The position numbers and the translations under genes were made by a program. The notes beneath the pieces are model-generated. The model was not told the DNA's origin, made no database searches, and was given only the letters and a program-made list of their open reading frames with translations. Of a stretch of DNA of 34,117 bases, positions 28,279 through 34,117 are shown piece by piece; within the stretch, counting starts at the first letter, position 1; each line of letters opens with the position of its first letter. The stretch is from NCBI GenBank assembly GCA_024278075.1, contig JAJRTW010000166.1:1-34117 (forward strand), read 5' to 3'. Source of the stretch: Bacteroidota bacterium. GTDB lineage: Bacteria > Bacteroidota > Ignavibacteria > Kapaibacteriales > UBA2268.

Positions 28279-30531
28279 TTAATTCTTCCTGATAACAGCA
28301 ATTTTTGCCACTGCGGAGGCCTCGGTAGTTTCCGAAGTACCCACGATTAAATACACACCGGATTGAACGACTTCACCATTTTCTTTTTTGCCGTTCCAAA
28401 TGGTTTTTCGGCTGCTGGTTCTGATCATTCTCACCAATTCCCCATTCAAAGTAAGAATTCTCAGTTCCGTTTCCGGAGCCAATCCTTCAATCGTAAGCTC
28501 TTCGTCGGCAATCGGCGAAAACGGCTGTGGATAGCAGACTATGTCGTATCCGTCGAGCGGCACAATTGACAGGCTTGCGGCCTGAAGAATCCCTTTATGA
28601 GTGCCAATATATATCTTGCCGTTCTCCGGGTCCGATTCGATGGCAAATATTTTATCATCCGGCAATGGCGAGTTGGTTGAATTAATTGGCTGCTCTGCCA
28701 GCAATTCGGTGCCGTCCGGATTCAAAACCCAGATACCGGAATTGGTGGCAATCCATTTGTTGTTTAATGCGTCAACAGCAATATCATTCACCTTTTGCCC
28801 GCGCATTATTCGTATATCCCTGAATATAGGCTTTGCGCTGCCCAATACCGAAGAAGGATTAATCAGTACCGACACTCCGGCATTTGTGCCAATCCACAAC
28901 ATGCCGAACTTATCGATTTCGAGCGCTGTGTGGGAATCGTCAATCAGCTTATCATTATCCGATGTTCTGATTACTCCGCATTCATCGTCCAAAGTATTAT
29001 CAAAGGTCCGGTTTTCGTTAATATACAGCAATCCGGTTCCGGCGTCCGACCCAATCCATTTGGTGCCAAACATATCGATGGCAAGTTTATTATAACCTCT
29101 TTTAATTTCGCCGGTACAATTATAAAAGGGATAAAAATCGTCTCCGGAATATGCCAAAATCACCGGCCCGAGAGTGCTCCATCCGCGGTTTACTATCCAG
29201 GTTGTTTTATTCCTATCAATCCGGCTTTGGCCGACTACTACAAAACTGCCGTCCCCCACACCGATAAATGGAGAGTTCGCTCTATTGAATATATTAAAAT
29301 TAAAACTATCCCTTGACTCTTCCACCATCAGCAGGCCTGCCCCCCAACTGCTTAAAAAGACCTTGTTGTCCGGATGGACGGCCACTTGGTAATATTCGTT
29401 GGTTCTTATTTCGGGGAATATGCCTTTTGTGAAGTTTGTCCATGTATCATTTTCAAACTTCATAAACCCCCTGCCCACATTATTGTCAGAAGCAATCCAG
29501 AGAGTACCCTTAGTATCTATGACGATGTCTGAAATGCCATTGGTAATAGGAGAATTCGGCACAACGGCAAAAGTTTCTCCCGATTCAAAGACTATGATTC
29601 CCGATAGCTCGGTACAGATTAACAGTTGAGAGCTGCCATTATTATCCCTAATAGAAATACTATTTATGCTGTTGGAATAGGAAGTGAAAACGTTTGTGCC
29701 GTCCAGAGTCCAGATTTGATTGGCAGAAGAGATGTAAAGCTGGCTTCCATCCACAGCAAGGCTGATTATATCGGCTTCAACCTCAAGAACTATGCGGAAA
29801 GAATCATTTTCGAATTTGCAAATCTTATTGCCGGCTGCGGCGTAAATATCTCCATTGATAACAGCGATGTCGGCAACGGAGTTTTCGGGAAGGCCGTTGG
29901 CGCTGGAATAATTGCTCCATAAATACCTGTCGGCAATGCTCTCCCGGTGCTTTACTTTTGCAACTCCCGATTCTGTGGCAACCCAGATAAAACCATCATG
30001 AAACAGGATTCGCCTTGTATCGGCATTCTTTTGGAAATCACCATATCTGACCACATTTTCATAGAAAACATTTTCCTGCGGGTTGAATACGGCCAATCCG
30101 AATCCGCCGGCTATGTAAACTTGCGGGCCTATGAATATGATGTCGTTAACGCCCGGGCTTGTAAATCCCGCGTTTGTTATGTCAAGGACATGCACCCAGG
30201 GTTTCCCCGGGGAGTAAATCTCAAGAGTTCCATCGGTGCTGCCGGCAAATATTAAGTTGCTTTCACTATCGTATCTGATGGTTTTAATGTCCAACCTAAA
30301 CAATGCGTCAACATTACGGAATAATTCGTAGGATTCCGATTGCGGGCTATATTTAAACACCCCGCCCGGAGAAGCCGCCCAGATATTCCCGTCGGCGTCG
30401 ACTGTAGCTGAATTGACTTCATACATTGAAGTATATGTTTTCCAGCCGGTCAGGCGGAATTGGGCATCGGATCGGTGGCTTGCAATAAGAAAGATAAGAA
30501 GAAAGAGGGACAACAAACGCTTGTTCTTCAT
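28279..30531 (-). CDS. Secreted two-component-regulator-propeller-like beta-propeller protein with FlgD/T9SS-like C-terminus
   Basis: Signal peptide; repeated 'GNIWAASPGGVFKY', 'GTLWIASDNNVGRG', 'GMLWIGTNAGVSVL', 'NKWIATNSGIWVL' blades; C-terminal TIWNGKKENGEVVQSGVYLIVG. Confidence 0.85.
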   Translation of the reverse strand: MKNKRLLSLFLLIFLIASHRSDAQFRLTGWKTYTSMYEVNSATVDADGNIWAASPGGVFKYSPQSESYELFRNVDALFRLDIKTIRYDSESNLIFAGSTDGTLEIYSPGKPWVHVLDITNAGFTSPGVNDIIFIGPQVYIAGGFGLAVFNPQENVFYENVVRYGDFQKNADTRRILFHDGFIWVATESGVAKVKHRESIADRYLWSNYSSANGLPENSVADIAVINGDIYAAAGNKICKFENDSFRIVLEVEADIISLAVDGSQLYISSANQIWTLDGTNVFTSYSNSINSISIRDNNGSSQLLICTELSGIIVFESGETFAVVPNSPITNGISDIVIDTKGTLWIASDNNVGRGFMKFENDTWTNFTKGIFPEIRTNEYYQVAVHPDNKVFLSSWGAGLLMVEESRDSFNFNIFNRANSPFIGVGDGSFVVVGQSRIDRNKTTWIVNRGWSTLGPVILAYSGDDFYPFYNCTGEIKRGYNKLAIDMFGTKWIGSDAGTGLLYINENRTFDNTLDDECGVIRTSDNDKLIDDSHTALEIDKFGMLWIGTNAGVSVLINPSSVLGSAKPIFRDIRIMRGQKVNDIAVDALNNKWIATNSGIWVLNPDGTELLAEQPINSTNSPLPDDKIFAIESDPENGKIYIGTHKGILQAASLSIVPLDGYDIVCYPQPFSPIADEELTIEGLAPETELRILTLNGELVRMIRTSSRKTIWNGKKENGEVVQSGVYLIVGTSETTEASAVAKIAVIRKN

Positions 30532-30758
30532 TATAAATATTAATATGGATTAAACAACTAATTATAAGGAGCTTCAGAAAAATTCTATTCTTGCTGTCAT
30601 TGCAACGCAATAGTTCGTGCGAAAATTATCATCGTATGTTGGATTTGTTAATTATCACAAAAATGACAATTCCCCTATTTTTCAGAAGTTTCTATAAGGT
30701 AATCAAAAGCACCATAGAATAAAGCATTTGTTAATAAATCTAATCAATAGGTTCTAAT

Positions 30759-31226
30759 TTATTCGATTGATTTTAATAAAGAAATCATTTCAATGGCAGA
30801 GGTAGCAGCTTCAAAGCCTTTATTTCCGGATTTGCTGCCCGATCGTTCGATTGCCTGTTCGATAGTATCGGTTGTTATAACGCCATATATACAAGGCACG
30901 CCGGTGTCAAGCATAACCGCAGCTATGCCTTTGGTTACTTCGCTTGCAATGTATTCGAAATGAGGAGTTGCCCCCCGAATAACGGCGCCAAGTGCAATTA
31001 CGGCGTCATATTTATTGGTTTGCGCAAATTTCTTGGCAACCATTGGTATTTCGAACGCACCCGGGCAATAGGCAATTGTGATTGCGGATTCATCGGCGTT
31101 GTTCCTCCTTAATGCGTCCAATGCACCGTCAAGCAGCTTGCTTACAATGAATTGATTCCACCGCGATACCACTATTGCAAACGACTTTCCCTTAGCATCA
31201 AAATTACCTTCAACTATCTTTGCCAT
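30759..31226 (-). CDS. ribH: 6,7-dimethyl-8-ribityllumazine synthase
   Basis: [68 protein letters not shown]. Confidence 0.97.
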   Translation of the reverse strand: MAKIVEGNFDAKGKSFAIVVSRWNQFIVSKLLDGALDALRRNNADESAITIAYCPGAFEIPMVAKKFAQTNKYDAVIALGAVIRGATPHFEYIASEVTKGIAAVMLDTGVPCIYGVITTDTIEQAIERSGSKSGNKGFEAATSAIEMISLLKSIE

Positions 31227-31680
31227 TATCCGCTCTTATGAATGTTTGACTCATTATTTATTTCCGGCAATTGACCGATTGTTCAAATATACGAATAAAT
31301 AAATTTAAGCATAGCCCTCAAAACTCGGAATTTTTTGCTATTATTGTTATTGTCCGAGACGGAAAATATTTTGTTTTGTTGTAATTACATTGGCGGCCAT
31401 GTGATTTGGCAGTTAGGCGGTTAGGTAAATTAATTACTCATGTACGCAAAATGATATTTACTATCTCCGGCCTTTAGGCCGGGGGATAATTTACACAAAA
31501 AACGCTTGGCTCTAACCACGTATGTAAGTTCTTTGGGTTAAAACCCATTGTTTCATTCTAATAATTGTCCCCGACACAGTAGTGTCCATAAATGTAAGGG
31601 CTATTGAACAAAAAAATGCGTAACGTGAGTTAATTAGGCATTGGGCAAACACATGCCCTACGACTCCTAAACAAAAATTA

Positions 31681-32460
31681 ATGAAGAAAAGTAGTTTATT
31701 TTTAATTTTATATGGAAATCGTTTTATGAGAAAAATGGTATTACTCGCAATCGCAATATTACTAATATCAAACTGCCGGGTTTATTCATCCGAAGGGCAG
31801 AAAGTTGAATTCAATAACTGGAATGATTCTCTGGCATACGTTATTGGCCAGCAGTTAGGAAAAAGCATGGTCAAGGATTCCCTAAATCTTGACCTGGATA
31901 TTATGAAACAGGGCATGAGTGACCTTATCAATAATGATACCTCGATACTAACTCCCGAAGAGATGCAGGGAATATTTGAAAAGCTAAACGCAATACTAAA
32001 AGAGAAAGCCGAAAAGCAACAGGCCGAAGAACAGAAACTGAAGATGGCAGAAAAAATTATGCAGAGCGAGAAAAACCTGCAAATTGCAAACGAATTTCTT
32101 GAAAAAAATAAAACAGCCGAAGCGATTATAACTACCGAGTCCGGCCTGCAATACAAAATTCTTAAACAAGGCGACGGCAAATCCCCGGCCGACAGCAATA
32201 CCGTAACGGTGCATTACAAAGGCATGCACCTGAACGGCGATAAGTTCGACAGCTCTATCGATAGGGGTAAACCCTTCGAAACCGGTTTGAAAGCTGTGAT
32301 TCGCGGCTGGACCGAAGGCCTGCAGCTTATGAAAGAAGGCGGCAAGTTCATATTTTATATCCCGCCCGGCCTGGGCTATGGCGAAAAAGGGGCCGGCGAA
32401 TTAATCGAGCCGAATGAACTGCTGATTTTCGAGGTGGAACTCATTAAAGTCAATGATTGA
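31681..32460 (+). CDS. FKBP-type peptidyl-prolyl cis-trans isomerase (Mip/FkpA-like); start probably MRKMVLLAIAIL at 31726
   Basis: DSLAYVIGQQLGKSM N-terminal dimerisation region; TTESGLQYKILKQGDGKSPADSNTVTVHYKGMHLNGDKFDSSIDRGKPFE...GWTEGLQLMKEGGKFIFYIPPGLGYGEKG. Confidence 0.95.
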   Translation: MKKSSLFLILYGNRFMRKMVLLAIAILLISNCRVYSSEGQKVEFNNWNDSLAYVIGQQLGKSMVKDSLNLDLDIMKQGMSDLINNDTSILTPEEMQGIFEKLNAILKEKAEKQQAEEQKLKMAEKIMQSEKNLQIANEFLEKNKTAEAIITTESGLQYKILKQGDGKSPADSNTVTVHYKGMHLNGDKFDSSIDRGKPFETGLKAVIRGWTEGLQLMKEGGKFIFYIPPGLGYGEKGAGELIEPNELLIFEVELIKVND

Positions 32461-32497
32461 TCCTGTTGGGGGCGTCCCAGCCGGCTTCACACCTCTC

Positions 32498-32526
32498 GGT
32501 GGAACTCATTAAAGTCAATGATTGAT
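32498..32526 (+). repeat. Perfect 29-bp duplicate of the FKBP gene 3' end (original 32433-32461)
   Basis: ggtggaactcattaaagtcaatgattgat at both positions, 65 bp apart. Confidence 0.97.
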
Positions 32527-32630
32527 AGGGATATTTGATGGATATAGGGATATTTGATGGATATAGGGATATTTGATGGATATAGGGATATTTGATGGAT
32601 ATAGGGATATTTGATGGATATAGGGATATA
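32527..32630. repeat. 19-bp tandem repeat about 5.5 copies (agggatatttgatggatat)
   Basis: Direct reading. Confidence 0.97.
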
Positions 32631-32660
32631 TAAAGAATATTCCGGTTAAATTCGATTTTA

Positions 32661-32732
32661 TGTAGGGGCAGGTTCTCAACCTGCCCTTGCTTGTATCTGC
32701 CGGTTAACGTGACGGTTTGGTACCATCCCCTA
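32661..32732. repeat. Double-palindrome element
   Basis: gtaggggcaggttctcaacctgccc ... gacggtttggtaccatcccct. Confidence 0.85.
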
Positions 32733-32793
32733 AGGATTCTTGTGCCGAAAATTATGACGTCGAACTTCCCGCACCAAAGCCGAATAATGTGAG

Positions 32794-33426
32794 TTAATCA
32801 TTATCCGCCTTCGGCTTCCATAGGCTTGCGGAATTAATCGCGGACATAGCCCGTCCCGGTGGAGATTTAACCATATACTCGATGCTGCCGGCGGCTTTAT
32901 TAATCATAGCGGCTCTGCCATCAGCCTCTTCCGGCTTGAATTCCGACAAAACATAGCCGGCCATACCGCCCTGCGGGAAGTCTTTTCCGATTCCGCACCT
33001 AAGCCTGTAGAATTCTGTTGTATCAAGTTCATCAATTATCGACGATAGCCCGTTGTGCCCGCCGTCGCCTCCGCCAAGCTTAATATGCACTTTGCCGGTG
33101 GGGAAGTTGTATTCATCGGCGATAACAATTATCTTCCCGGGCGGAACACCATATTTCTTTGCCAATTTCGCAACGGCCTCGCCGGATTTATTCATATATG
33201 TGGTTGGCTTAACGGCCAGGATATTCAATCCGCCGATATTAATAACAGCCTCAAGGTGTATTCTGCTGCCGGCTGCAATCGCCTTCCCGTGGTTAGCGGC
33301 CAATTTATCCACAACCATCCAGCCGATGTTATGGCGGGTGTTTTCGTATTTGCTGCCCGGGTTGCCCAGGCCGACGGCCAGCCAATCGATTTTAACGGGG
33401 TTCTTTTTTTTGAATAGTCCGAACAA
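32794..33426 (-). CDS. pth: Peptidyl-tRNA hydrolase; start taken at TTG 33426 (MFGLFKKKNPVKIDW)
   Basis: VGLGNPGSKYENTRHNIGWMVVDKLA, KPTTYMNKSGEAV, GGGDGGHNGLSSI. The N-terminal part of the supplied ORF is translated tRNA. Confidence 0.93.
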   Translation of the reverse strand: MFGLFKKKNPVKIDWLAVGLGNPGSKYENTRHNIGWMVVDKLAANHGKAIAAGSRIHLEAVINIGGLNILAVKPTTYMNKSGEAVAKLAKKYGVPPGKIIVIADEYNFPTGKVHIKLGGGDGGHNGLSSIIDELDTTEFYRLRCGIGKDFPQGGMAGYVLSEFKPEEADGRAAMINKAAGSIEYMVKSPPGRAMSAINSASLWKPKADND

Positions 33427-33548
33427 TGGGGTTGCCTGCAATTCTGTTGAGTAATAAAGAAGCAATGGGGCCAGCCAAAAACATAAATGCCATACCCGTA
33501 AGAAACGGAATGAAAACAAAATATGATATTGGCCGACCCCATCGAGAG

Positions 33549-33622
33549 GGCGAGCGACGAGACTTGAACCCGCGACCGCCAGAGCCACAATCTGGTGCTC
33601 TACCTGCTGAGCTACGCCCGCC
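33549..33622 (-). tRNA. tRNA-His(GTG)
   Basis: Minus strand GGCGGGCGTAGCTCAGCAGGTAGAGCACCAGATTGTGGCTCTGGCGGTCGCGGGTTCAAGTCTCGTCGCTCGCC; 7-bp acceptor stem, GTG anticodon, encoded G-1 and C73. Confidence 0.96.
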
Positions 33623-33956
33623 ATTTTATACAGTCTGCAAATTTACCGGTTTATGAATTTATTTACAAGCTAATTATTGAGATTATCACAACTTATTCGA
33701 TAATGATTATTTTGATTATATATATAAATGGTTGAAATTGCCATTATTATTCATTAACTTATGTAACTTTACCTATGTTTATATGTCAATATAAGATAGC
33801 AAAGGAGAAAAGCATTGCCCAAAAGGAGAAAAGCAATGGTTAAAGCTATAAAATCGCTTTGCTTTTTTAAGAATTACAATGTTAAATTAGAAGTAGTTCA
33901 TAGATTAACAGATCGGACATTTTTGTCATTATAAAAAATGTCCGAAGTGTTCTTAG

Positions 33957-34117
33957 CATAAGTGTCCGGTTAAAATGCAGTGAATAATTACGAATCGTTG
34001 ACGTGCTCTACATTTTGCCCGATATTGTGCTGTTATGGATACAATTTTGAAATATAACTGTTTTGTATTATGGCTTGTCATGGTGAGCGGAGTCGAACCA
34101 TAGACAACAAATGCACC
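33957..34117. repeat. Copy C of composite repeat, running off the window edge
   Basis: agtgtccggttaaaatgcag...ctctacattttgcccgatattgtgctgttatggatacaattttgaaa. Confidence 0.7.

Noticed and set aside
33427-33624. N-terminal part of the supplied pth ORF (MAGVAQQVEHQIVALAVAGSSLVARPLDGVGQ...)
   Set aside because: This is tRNA-His translated in frame, a common false N-terminus; the conserved Pth sequence begins near FGLFKKKNPVKIDW.

Overview
The window is a 34 kb bacterial chromosomal segment. FlgD-like/T9SS-type C-terminal modules, an S1 protein, a hemA-ccsA arrangement and the absence of obvious Shine-Dalgarno sites suggest the Bacteroidota/Chlorobiota/Ignavibacteria side of the tree; this placement is inference. 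Most genes are housekeeping. They are a molybdenum-hydroxylase cluster (fused [2Fe-2S]/Mo subunit, FAD subunit, XdhC, MocA-like), a PanE-like reductase, an M20 peptidase, a pseudouridine synthase, a DedA/VTT protein, HemA plus a CcsA/HemX-like protein, a polyprenyl synthetase, an LptF/G permease, SecG, an S1-domain protein, a GAF/fRMsr, secreted FlgD-like proteins, RibH, an FKBP, Pth and tRNA-His. The unusual content is intergenic. Several dispersed palindromic or compound repeat families occupy many of the gaps. The strongest candidate for an undescribed system is at the left end: a DUF559 (Vsr-like PD-(D/E)XK) endonuclease gene, broken by a one-base slip in a 7-nt homopolymer. It is bracketed by inverted ~35 bp copies of a CCCCCTTAA palindrome, and the right-hand copy is expanded into a ~12-copy, 40-bp tandem array that runs up to the xdh stop codon. 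Other strong signals are a 171-bp fixed-length MITE-like family (three copies, one wedged between ccsA and hemA), a ~75-bp double-palindrome element, a ~250-bp composite repeat, and two cases where the 3' tail of a gene is duplicated next to repeats. All readings are by eye; no searches were run.
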